64,000 bases of DNA, taken from positions 13,012,676 through 13,076,675 of the forward strand of contig NC_136016.1 in the NCBI RefSeq assembly GCF_048128805.1, written 5' to 3'. This document shows, piece after piece, positions 1 through 11,800 of the stretch. The notes below the pieces were generated by a model. It saw only the letters and a program-made list of their open reading frames with translations, was not told where the DNA came from and made no database searches. Position 1 is the stretch's first letter; the number at the start of each line of letters is the position of its first letter. A program made the translations under genes and the position numbers. The stretch comes from Centroberyx gerrardi. Lineage: Eukaryota > Chordata > Actinopteri > Beryciformes > Berycidae.

Positions 1-377
1 CCACCAAACTTATATCAAGCAAAACCTATTCCATCTCCATGAATCACTAATTGCAACAGGTTTTCAACAGTATGCACTGAATATATTGACACAAAACAGG
101 CACTACTCTTGACTGCTCTTGCATGACATTAGACCTGGCAACTGACTTGTATGTGGTCTTGCGTGCATTGGCTGATAAGAGAAATAATCCCTTATAACTT
201 TGTAATATATAGTCTAGCTCAAAGCCGAGACTAAAGGTTTAAGACTTAGATATATTTATTTACATGAGAATGACTGGCCTTAGACAGAGGTATGATTAGA
301 GTAGGGGTTTCTGGCACAACTTCACCTACTTCCAAGGTGCATGGAGAAGGGAAAAAGGTCTAAAAAGGTCAAAACTC

Positions 378-765
378 CAGCAATACTTGCAGTACATAGA
401 ACAACTTTATTGTCAGACCAATGCATTTCGGCTTGTGGCCTTCATCAGGGTCATCATGAAACACATTACAAACAACATTTAAATAGGTATTTAAATGTTG
501 TAGCCTTCATCAGGGTCATCATGAAACACATTACAAACAACATTTAAATAGGTATTTAAATGTTGTTTGTAATGTGTTACACAAGCCGAAACGCGTTGGT
601 CTAACAATAAAGTTGTTCTATATACTACAAGTATTGCTGGAGTTTAACATTTAAACATTTAAATAGGTATTTAAATGTTGTTTGTAATGTGTTTCATGAT
701 GACCCTGATGAAGGCCACAAGCCGAAACGCGTTGGTCTAACAATAAAGTTGTTCTATATACTACA
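378..765. repeat. foldback element with duplicated arm
   Basis: One arm (about 378-487) contains TTCGGCTTGTGGCCTTCATC and is followed by a centre of repeated ATTTAAATAGGTATTTAAAT. The inverted copy (about 560-650) contains AAGCCGAAACGCGTTGGTC, and a further copy of that arm follows at about 655-765. It can form long hairpins. The sequence type is a common dispersed fish/vertebrate repeat. No gene is seen in the first 1.6 kb apart from this. Confidence 0.7.
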
Positions 766-1601
766 GAGGTATGATTATACAGCCGTATCTCTCGGTTGTT
801 CCCACTGAGGAATTTGAATTTCCACAGCTTCCTAATGTTTCACACTCTCTGTGCGCTCAGTATTTTTTGGCACCTCTTACCCAAAATTGATCATTCTAAA
901 TAAAGCACAACGTTTTTCAGTTTTTGTGAGAGCTTGTCAGTTTGCACGCCTTCGAGGAAATCAATTTCCTACATCATGATCGAACAAAATACACACATTT
1001 TTAAAGTCTGTCAACACTGCATTCTGCATGTAGTTGAAAATGTAATGCTGGGTTAAATTACACTTACTAATTTGTAGATCTCCAACATTTTCAGAGTGCA
1101 TGGTGCTATGATCTGCTTGGATAACAGAAATATATCTGTATAACACTCCTCTCTATAGTTTTCTTAATGAGAAAATGTATTCCCTAGGTGGTTCATTCTG
1201 TACATCTAGAAATATGGGCAGGGGGTATAAGTTTTCAAAGGTAAAGTAAAAATTATTTATCAATGATTAATTATTTTGGATTGGTTTTCAAATAGTGAAA
1301 ATAAATTCTGAGCAACTACATACAGAGAATGTCACTGTTGAATGCTGCAGGCTAAATCTGTAGAATGAAAAATATCTACATAAAATATATTTTTTTTACC
1401 TAGGTTGGGATACTATCCTCATAAAGTACTGAGGAGTGTCTTAATGATAATGGAGGTTAACTTGGCTAGCTGATACATTTTGTTCACCCAGTATACTATG
1501 ATTAAAATTTTATGCAACTGTGGCAACTTTCAGGGATACAAAAAACAATGTTTTCAAGCAAATGTATATAAACTGGGTAATCCACAAGATCCTTATTTAT
1601 T

Positions 1602-3108
1602 TATTTTTTTATCTTAGCAATATCTTTGTCGATAAGCGATCGTTGCAATGGTGTGTTTGCTGCACTTCCTAGAGAGCAATTCACAAGCAGTGTGGCCAGT
1701 ATTATGACATCTTTTAACTTGAATTTTCTGTTGATGAGGTTTGAGTTTCTGCAGGCACCAGTCTTTGTCTGTTCAGCCCTACTGACTATCTTTGCTCATG
1801 CTAACTACTGTAGTTGAGTTCAATACCTCTGATCAGCCAATGCTTGTGAGTTGCACTGATGTTGGGTTAAGTGGTAGTGCAAATTAATGAATGTGACTTA
1901 TTTCCTCCAGGGCTTGCATGACCTCTGCGCATTACATTGTACTACCAGAGTGGACATGTAGATTAAGAAACAAATTATCTGAGAGATAGAGAGAGAGACT
2001 GTCTAGCTGTCCCAAACATGATAATAATACGTTAGCAAAATGTCTTGGTAGGCAAACAACAGGTGTCGGGAATCAAATTGCTGGCGTTGTTATTGATAGC
2101 TACATCCAATGAGCTGTATTCATGGCAGTCCGCTATATTGCTAATTGGTAGAAACGTTAAAAAAAAGGTAATAACAATACTAAGTTATAAATACCTTTAA
2201 CTCCATTATTGAAAGACTCCTTGCAAAAATCCAAGAGGCCATAATCCCAATTATCACACGTGGAAATAACGTGCCACCTAGAAGCAAGAAAGGATAAACA
2301 GACAAACATAAGTTTAATTGCATTTAAATATTTCGGCACAAAGCCAAGCTCAGCAGATAAAGTTGCAGACTGACTTGGCTGCGGTACGGGTCTCAATGGT
2401 CTTCTCCGTCCAGCTGGCAAGCTAACGTTAGCTAGCTAACTAGAGTAACGTTATCATTGCAAATTTATTATGAAAAAAGTTTTAGATGTTATAGAGTGTC
2501 AATATTGAGTTTAGAAAATTAAAAGCAAGTTATATAAAGGGCTTCTAAGTTGACTATCATGTCACTGAATGTCTTGCCAGTGATATTTGTGATACAATTA
2601 ACAGTACTTTCTCCAAAAGCTAGCTAGCCCAGCTAATGTTTAAGATTGCTTGCAAAGGCAGCTACACCAACGTCGTTAGCTAGCGCCGAAGGGCTGACCA
2701 ATAACAGCCAAGTTAGCTAGCAGGCTAAGCTAACGCTTGCTAGCTTGTTTGCTTCCCAATCCCATACTGACTTCCCGATGACTGCCGTTTTTTTAATGTT
2801 TTGCAGAAAACTGTACAAAAAAAACCAAACCAACTCAAAGCAAATGTCAGAAGGTTGAACTGAACGAGCTGGTTTTCTGACACTGGGAACATTCAATTAT
2901 TTTGACAAAATTATAAGACAAAATCTTACTTACCTGCTTGTCCTGTTACTAACCCTTGACGACTTGATAACAACCCTCCTCTAGCTTTGCCATTGGTCAG
3001 TACTTTGAATTCAGGCTTTCTATTGGCCTCCGTAGTTGTCAATCTTGGCAAATACCCGTACAGCGGAAATGTGGACGAAAGTTCATAGCACGAAACTTCA
3101 TTATCCAA
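1602..3108 (-). other. possible 5' end of an unidentified minus-strand gene
   Basis: Several exon-like segments follow one another on the minus strand. A segment ending at 2934 has a strong CAG/GTAAGT donor. Segment 2277-2195 has a TTCTAG acceptor, an ATG at 2242 and an AAAG/GTATTT donor. Segment 1978-1923 has a long pyrimidine acceptor. Segment 1748 downward begins after GCCTGCAG. Joined in phase, they give MASWIFARSLSIMELK, then IICFLIYMSTLVVQCNAQ (signal-peptide-like), then about 45 more residues to a stop near 1602. I do not recognise the product. The donor of the third segment (GTCATG) is weak and no conserved motif supports the chain, so this may be chance. The GCTAGC/GTTAGC-rich DNA at 2420-2740 is typical of teleost promoter regions. 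Confidence 0.18.
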
Positions 3109-3519
3109 AATATTGTTTCAATTCTGAAACATATTCTATTGTCTCGTAAGGTCACAATCATTTCTAAATCAGTGCATTTGCTGTGCCCTTAGCCGAGTGT
3201 TACCTACACAACACGCATGCTAGCTATGTACAGTCCAGCTTTATCATACATTTTCTATATAATGTATAAAATGCATTATTTTAAATGATCGGTTATTGAG
3301 ACATTACGCATTAATGAGCTATTTATTCAGATCTTCGCAGGACAGTTAAAATCACCACATGATAAATGCTGGTAATTGCAATAATTTTCTTCTTGTAGCC
3401 TATGCCACACATATTTTGCCAGTGAAATGAGATGTGATGGACATGGGCCTCTTTGCCCATCAATTTCCCCCCATCAGAATATGAAGAACACCAAAGTAGG
3501 ACATAAGCTTGAGACAGAA

Positions 3520-5275
3520 AAGGAAACATGCTTTCCAAGAAAGCTTGTGAGTGGAGTTGTGGCTGGAGGGACGGAGGTTGGAGAGCTGGTGAGGCAGGAG
3601 ATAAGAGGAGGAAAGGGGCAGAGGATGGATGCAGATATAAATCAGTTGGGCAGCTTTGGGCTGGCTGTATGAAAGGCCAGATTGTGGCACTGCAGTGGGA
3701 GAACTTCAGATTATTTCTGAGGGAGTGATTGTTGGAGATGTTCCCATGAAGCGACTGAACATCTCTCCACATAGCAGTGTATATCAATAATGTAGGAAAA
3801 CAGAATTGTGTGTTTGATCTCTGGTCACATCCAGAGTTACATATTTACTTTCTGTGAAACTGAAGAGATGGAGCCACATCTCCGTGGCAGCTGAACAACA
3901 AAGGCCTAAATTAGGGGGATGTCTTTCTACGTGTAGATGGATAGGCCTAGTAACTACACACACATTTTGGAAATGTAGGAATCACAGTTCACTTGCAGAA
4001 TATTTATTCATACTTTATTTAGTCTACTACTCTGATACGTTGTTGTTTTTTTTACTGCATGTGCATGAAGTGGCTTTGGTTCATCCATCACCTCCTACAA
4101 TATTTATTTTCTTGATGCCTGTCCTCTTGCCACTGTGGCCGTGTAAATCAGATGAAAAGCGTTCCACCCAAAATATCAGGCAGTCAGACGTTCCTTGTAG
4201 AAATAGAGGAACACACATTCAACCAACTTAGGCCAGCTGCTCAGTACAGAAGTAGACTTACACAGTAATTGAGATTATAACTACAGGTAGACGTGTAGCA
4301 GAGATGGGCGCAGAGGAATATCGCTCCCTTGCTTGCAACTATGATTTCAAGCATTACACATTCCTTGGCATAAATTGCTAACACCTGCTTGCTTGTCTTA
4401 TCTTTTCCTCTGGCTGCGTTAGGCATGATGATGGACAGTGTAGGGCAGGAATGACGGGGTCACTGATCAAGTCGTGTTCCCATTATGAAAGATAGATCTA
4501 CCAGGTTAGAAATTGACGTATTCCATCTCAAAATGTTGCTACCTTAAATTCATAAATCAATATTTGAAAAAAACAATTAAAGACGGTTCCACATTCAAAT
4601 TGCTACTATTTTGTAAGTCAGTGTCTTCATATAGTTAATAACTTATTAATAATAATATAGTTAATGATTTTTTTTTTAATAATGTACTTTCCCTTACCCT
4701 TCTCTTTGTGGGAGTGGGTGTTACTTTTATCAAAAGGTCATCAGAAATATCTTGTGTGATTTTTATAGTGGCTGTAGATCAGCATGCTTTGTGAATACAG
4801 GTCCACACATACACACCCGTCCGTGTTCTATTGGTGAACTGTGATTCTGACATTTCCAAAATGTGTGTGTAGTTACTAGGCCTATCCTTCAACATGTAGA
4901 AACACATCTCCCTAATTTAGGCCTTTCTCGTTAAGCTGCCACGGAGATGTGGCACCATCTCTTCAATTTTAAAGAATGTAAAAGCATAACTCTGAGATCA
5001 GACACATGATTCTGCTTTTCTGATATGCATTATTGATATGCATTGCTATGCAGAGAGCTATTCTCATCTTCAGTTCATGAGAATCTCTCCAGTCACCACC
5101 ACAGGATCCATCTGAGGCTATCTTGCTCCAGTCCCTCAGTCTGGCCCTTCATACCACCAGCCTGAAGCTGCCCCATTAATTTCTCTCCATCCATCCTCTG
5201 TCCCTTGCCTCCCTTCATCCCTGGCCCAACCTTTCCCTCTCCTCAACCTCTCAGTGTTTCTTTCAGCTCATCCCT
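3520..5275. repeat. large diverged inverted duplication
   Basis: The segment 3520-3990 is repeated in inverted orientation at about 4834-5275, separated by about 840 bases. Matching landmarks are AGCCACATCTCCGTGGCAGC (3872) against GCTGCCACGGAGATGTGGC (about 4936), AATCACAGTTCAC against GTGAACTGTGATT, and GGCAGAGGATGGAT against ATCCATCCTCTGTC. The arms show many substitutions and small indels. No transposase reading frame was recognised; the ORFs inside look fortuitous. Confidence 0.75.
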
Positions 5276-5689
5276 CAGCCCAATTTCACTCGTAAGCCTT
5301 GGCGGCATCTGCAGTCACTTGCTGTAGTGTTATTGTTGATAGCAGTTTATAGAGGGCTCATGTAAGAGAGTGATGTCAAAGAGTAAGTCCAAGGCCTTGA
5401 TCCTCAGTATTTTTGGATGGATGGTTTCCCATTTTTTCTCTCAAGTTGTGGTCCTGCTCAAGACTTCTTCCCCACCATATTCTAAACATTTGTGGATCTT
5501 CAAAGTTCAGTTACTGTTAGTTTTGCCTCCCAAAGGAGAACTTGTATGAAAAGGCTTGCTTGAAAACTCAGGAAAGATTCAAGTGTAGTTGTAGTGAAAC
5601 AACACTAGATGGAGCTGGGACACAACATCCTCAGCGTACTGTTGAACCTGATGAGGGCTGAAGGCAGCTTGCTCTGACAGTGACTATGT

Positions 5690-6060
5690 TTACATGCACG
5701 GAGTAAGGTCTTATTCAGATTAAGCTGTGTACATGCACCTTTTATACCTTGCGACTGAGTATTACTGTTGACATGAATAAACCAATTAGCAGCATATTCC
5801 TGTCTGCCTGTGTTGTCCTGCCCACATACAGAACAGTCCTCCAGCTACAAAGTAGTTAAGCAGAGGGAGAAAACCAAAAGTGAAAGGAGTAAGATGTGTA
5901 CATGTAACAGTAGCCTATTTAATATTGGTTTAGGCCAGGCACCGTGACTGAGTTTCTCACAATCGGAGTATGAGCTTGACTTGGTTATCCTAACTGAGTT
6001 ATTATGTTTACATCAGTCGACCCCAAATCTGGTTACTTGAGTAACCAGGTTAAGAGTTTA
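5690..6060. repeat. probable dispersed repeat (tttacatgcac family)
   Basis: The element-like stretch starts ATGTTTACATGCACGGAGTA and contains further GTACATGCACC, GTACATGTAAC and ATGTTTACATCAG motifs. This pattern is common in short teleost DNA elements. The borders were not resolved. The rest of 5.3-7.6 kb shows no gene or clear element. Confidence 0.3.
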
Positions 6061-7613
6061 ATTCTCTGTGAATATAAATGTAGCCATGAGACCCACAGTC
6101 TCGACCATTAGGCATGACAGTTTCCTCATGGGACAGTCCTCTCTATCTAGCATATCACATAGCCTATATTTGAAATGCAGCAGACATGCATCAAAGATTT
6201 CATCAGGATCCTCTTCTCAAATGGGCTTTCTGCCCTTACACAGATCATTCAACTGCTTTTATTCACATTGGTTCTGATTATATTACTGTTCCAGACAAAT
6301 TGGCATTTTGCAATCATCAAAGCAACTCAGACTGGGAAGCACAAGTAGAATGCAACTTAATTTTAAAAATTGAAATATGTTTTTTATTATGACTTGGTAC
6401 AATCTCATCAATAATTGTGAACTCTCTCCCAAAGCTAGAAACCCCAGATTAAAAAAATCTTATCCATAAAATTGTACTAATATGTAGCCCGCAGCTGCTC
6501 CATAGGCAATGACTGGCTTTGTGTTTTCAAATGTCTGCCTGCACTTTTACATCCAAATGAGCTTGAAATTATGTTAGTCCCTTAAGTCCTGAATCAGAAA
6601 GAGTATCCCGATCCTCTGAAAATCACCCTGAATACTCTTACATTCATTTTTCATAATTCTTCCCCATTTCATTCTCTCTTCTCTTTCATTCTCTGTACAC
6701 TGGTGCGACACCACAGATTAAGAAGCAGGACAAACCCTTCCCTATTGCTCCTGGTTATGGGACAAAATAGTGGATGTTCACTTGGGCAGAAGGATCATGT
6801 TTAAAAGCTAAAGTTCAGCGGTACTCCCCTCTGAGACATATACACAAATCTTAAAAGGATCACACAATGCCCAAAACGTATTTCTTGTTTCCTTTTTCTC
6901 CAGGGAGTCTAAAGACAAATGCCAATGTCATCCAGAGCAAAGGCTTTAAGCAGATACCTGATGTAACAGGAGTTGAATGTGTGTCCATCTCAGCCATTTG
7001 TTCAATTTTCCATTCTATCAAAAGCAACACTCAAGTGCAAAAGTAATATTAATAATATTGTACATAAATAATAAATAATAATAAATAATATTGTAATTAA
7101 TATTGTAATTTTGATTGACCACTCAGTTGTTCGGCCCATATTAACCATTCGTACCACAGAACTATGAAAAATGTGTCATTAATTGTTACATTTTCTCTAT
7201 ATTTGACCCAATTCTTTTTACTGTTTTGGATAGATACTAATTCATGAACATCTTATGCTTTTTATTCTTGCCAATACAGATCTTAAGCTATCTTTTATCC
7301 TTAAGGGTGCTGTGCTTTAAAAGGGTAACGTGACAATAACCTGTCCTATTGGGCAACCTCTTATACAAAACAAAACTTGATACCAAGAGTTTTAATTTAT
7401 TTGAGCACTTCCTCTAGTGTTCTTGTACCGCAGAACTTCTGATCACTCAGCAAGTAGCTACACAGAATGCTTAGTTAGGACAGCTGATTGCCATCATATA
7501 GAATTTATAAACCAGTCAGCATTAGGATAATACACAACATCACAGTTCAGCTTATTATGCATTACAGTGTCATCTCAAATTCTATGTTTTTTTTTTTTAA
7601 ATAATTAGACATT

Positions 7614-8821
7614 TTTATTTCACATTTGACAACCAAAGCTCACATATAACTTGAAAGGGATGATAAAAAATCCATAACAATTGACATCATGATTTTTAAG
7701 TGTGACAGAAAGATGAGGTCCATGTACAATGTTTGACAAAAACAGCAGTTCAGAAAAATGCATGGGTGTTAGGCATATTGGCATGGTAGGAATGTGGACT
7801 GTGAATTGGATCCATGTGCTGATCACATGGATACTGTGCCCATATGATTTACAGTGTACGCTTTGTTGTTGTTTGGTTTAATTAATATTTATGACAACTC
7901 TATTGGATTTCAACAGATATTTATGTACAACAAATCAGTAACAAAATTTCTGCACAGTCCGCTCAAATCCTATGCTTCCAATCCACTCAATATCACAGAA
8001 AGTCAGTTGTAAATGGTAGATAAAAAGATGAATGATATCCTGACTGGATGTATCCTTCTCGGCTAATTGAGATACTCCATAATTGGTTTGTTGTTGTTAG
8101 AGAGGCAGTGATAGCAAATTTCTTCATTCAGTTGGAGAGTATGGAATGTGTTTAACCTTTCTGGAAAGTTGATGAAATTAGCACGAGTGTACCGAGCTGA
8201 TAGGGAACAGAGAAAGATCGCACATCACCAAAGTAACGAACACTATGACCGGACAATTGTTTGTGACAGCGAAATAAAAAAAACATTCAGAAAAGTTCAT
8301 TGTAATAACTTAGTCACCGCCCCTGTAGTGAGATAGCATTTGAGTCCAGTGTCCGCTGGGACGGAATTCAGCTCAGTGCAGTCCAGCGGCACAAGCTCCA
8401 AATTCCCATTGATGTAAAATAGCCCCAAAAAAAAAAACCCCACAGTGCAAGCAGGAATATAACAGAACATTTCTATGGCAGGCAAACGTTACAAGGTATT
8501 GAGAGCTGTATGTTCAGACCCAAATTCAAAGTGACACAGACCCAAACTCAACTTGGTCACTTGCCTCTTTTGATCCACTAACCTCGTATATCATATAGTC
8601 TGCAGTGTCCTCCACCCCTGTCCCCATCCATCTTTCCCTGAAAGTCTGCTTAATGTCCTTCCTGAGTTCTGGGAGACTGATGCAGTCTCTCTCACTCTCT
8701 TAGCCTTGTCCCAGCTCAGAAAGTGCTTTAGTGTACTCCAGTGATGTGGCAGAAAATGATGACAACCATAGCTGGAGGTTTCTCCCAAAGCACGCATCTA
8801 GGACACGGCTGGCTTCCTTTC
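7614..8821 (-). other. crhr1: probable crhr1 3' untranslated region with polyadenylation signal
   Basis: This is the minus-strand sequence downstream of the crhr1 stop codon. No other gene is evident. A canonical AATAAA on the minus strand (TTTATT at 7614-7619 on the plus strand) lies about 1.2 kb after the stop. The 3' end is inferred only from this signal. Confidence 0.35.
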
Positions 8822-11800
8822 TCATAGCGATGTGGACTGCTTGATGCTGTGAAAGCTGACCCGCGAAGGTGAAGTGGGGATGGACATGGCCTGGGTCATC
8901 CTGGCCCGGATAGAGTGCTGCTCTTGCCACCGGTGAAACCGCTTCCTCACAGCTGACCGTACCTGTCGAGAACAACCCATAGGAATTTGGAAGCTGGCTG
9001 GTCAATCAGCTGATTGATCATTCCGTAAACCTATTGGTGAATGAATTCATTTGCATGCATGTTGTATTCTAGCTCATATCGTAGCTCATATCCAAATCAG
9101 CGCTATTGGTGTACATGTAAATGCACTCATTTGTGAGATTGGAAATATAAGGTTTTATCTAGGTTTTATCCGGATTTGGTTCTGTAAGGTTCTATCTGGC
9201 TGTTTATAACCTCAGTTTCAATGGGAAACTGGATGAATATGCAATTTATATATCTTTATATATCTGTTATTTTACAGGACATGGCTGGTGGTAGAAAAAT
9301 AACAACACGTATACGCATTAAGTAACATTCAAAGATTAAGAGTATGTAGAACAAAAAACAAAAAAGGTCAGATAGAACCTGATAATTCCAAGCTCACACA
9401 ATGGCAAACATCAGAACTGCTTGTTTATACAAATTAATCTTACATATTTCTCCTAGTTTAAGAATACCTTGAATATCTAGAGCTGACATATTTTGCATGT
9501 ATCTTAATATTTCTGTGCTATTTTGAGTGAGTTTCATCCCCGATTTGTCCATGGAAACAAATTAGGACTGACAATGTCATAGTGTAGAAATTGATGTCAC
9601 TTATGTTGGCACATGACAAGTCTTAATTGTGCCCTAAATACAAGTGCTTCGAGCTTCATCACCCAATTCTCAGCATTAACACACAGCAACAGCCACTAAA
9701 TAGGGAGCAGGGAATTGGCCTAAAGTTGGGAAATATAAATAAGGGTCTGAGCCTAGGGAACATAAAATGTTAGATCAATAGCAGATGTGATTCTGCTTAC
9801 CTCACTATTTAGGAAGCAGTAAAATACTGACACAAAGAAGCCCTGCAAGAGAGGGAGAGGGAGATAAGGAGAGGAACAAAACATCATCAAATGGAGGGCA
9901 TCCGACGCATCAACAACTCTAATCCCGTTTTAATCGCACACGCTGCAGCTTATCACAAACACTCCATTTATTCAATTGTTTCCTGAGAGGAGCATGGTTT
10001 CCGCTGTCCACTCATTACAATTACTGTCTATTTTGCATTTAAAAAAATCCATCCACACAAAAAGATGACATTATACTCAGGTAATAGCAGCTCATCCCTG
10101 TAAGCTTTTGGATGTTCAAACGTTTACAAATGCACTGTGTGTGCTAACTAAATCAAACTAAAACATACCTGGAAGGATTCTAAGAATGAGTTGAAATATA
10201 TGAAGACGATTTGAGAGATCTCGTCTTCCCCCGGGTTGACGAAGAACAGCATATATGTGATTCCCAGGAGAGGAAGAAGTACCAGTGTGGCCTTCACAGC
10301 TTTCCTGTAGATAAGGAGACCGGTGACCAGACGGCCATGACAGACACACAGACATCTGTACAGGCACCAAAACCCTTCTGAATGGAGAATGGCGATAGCA
10401 CTTTGTCTTACTTTGTCTTACTGTCTTTAATATTTTATTTCACCCACGCTGCATTGGCCCAAAAAGGCCCTCTTGCATCCCCTGACCACACACCATTGAT
10501 TAAGATTAAGTATAAAACACACACTACTGCTTCATCAAAATAAAAGTAGTGGAGTATCTCAAACATTTTCTTTTCAATTTTTCTCTTGAAGTCACATTCA
10601 ATTTACCTGTACTGAATAGTCTCAGATGTGGTGGAGGCTCGCAGTTTGGTCATGAGGATTCTCACGATGTTGAAGAGGAAAATAAAATTGATCTGTGGGG
10701 AAATCAGACACAGCATTGTGTCATTCTTTATAAAGACATTACAGTGGTATGCCTAAGGAGACTGTTCCTTGCTATGCACTCCATTCCCTTTACAGACCTC
10801 AGGTAAATTGATGAGAAAGTCTGTAATAGAGATACACCAGATGTTCAACTAGTTACCAGCCAGTGTATCAGTTGTGTTCAGTGAATGCTAATAATGCTAA
10901 TAAGCTGTTTTTTTCGATTACCGTACCTGAAGTGTTAATTGTAATTTTCCCACAATGCAACAAGTACTCGAAGTGCAATAACAAAATTAAAAGCGTCAAG
11001 TGATCCCCTTGACGGAGCAGTATAGGTGTGAATGATGAAACATGGCAGAGAAAATAGCTATAGGAATACTTTCCGAGTCCACTTGACCTGACCTTGGCCT
11101 GAGCAGATGCTTGACAATCTTTCAGGGTTTATCCATCTTGCTAGTCTTTACTCAACCCCATACATTAGTGCTCATATTAACATTTGAATAACTTCCTTTA
11201 TGTAATCATAATCGTAATAGTAGTAGATAATTTTATTGCCAACATATTGTGAAAAGCTACCAATAGCAAGCCAAGGTTCAAAACACAGCACCCTGACAAC
11301 AGATACCGCAAGTATTCCTGTGACCCTAGAATGATCCTGCAGGATCAAATGCTAGGTAAAGAAATAAGAGCCAGGCAGAAGGGATTATTGTAAACAAGAG
11401 TAGCGAATTTTCAGTGCAAGCAGGAGGGTGATACGGGAGGAGGAGGGTGTGTGCTTTAGGGGAAACGGCAAGGTAGGGGAGAGGCGAACATGAAGTGCTG
11501 CTTGAAGAGATGAGTTTTTCAGGTTGCGACAGAAGATAGAGGAGCCGCTGTTCTGGCTGGGATGCGAAGGTCATTCCACCATTGGGGACCCAGCGGGGGT
11601 CGAAATCGAGCGGAGACATGGCCAGGTTGCTGCAGAGGGGGGAGTATTAGCAGAGGCACTGGTCAGGCGTGTGCTGAATGAGTTATAGGGGCTGAAGACA
11701 GTATTTTGGGAGCCCAGCCAGGAGGGAGTTACTGTAGTCCAGACGTGAGATGACTAAAGCTTGTACAAAGAGCTGGGCTGAGTCCCCGGTGAGGCCGGGC

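Noticed and set aside
3323..3787. 154-codon minus-strand ORF
   Set aside because: It lies within one arm of the diverged inverted duplication and has biased Ser/Leu/Pro composition with no motif. The other arm is not open in the same way.
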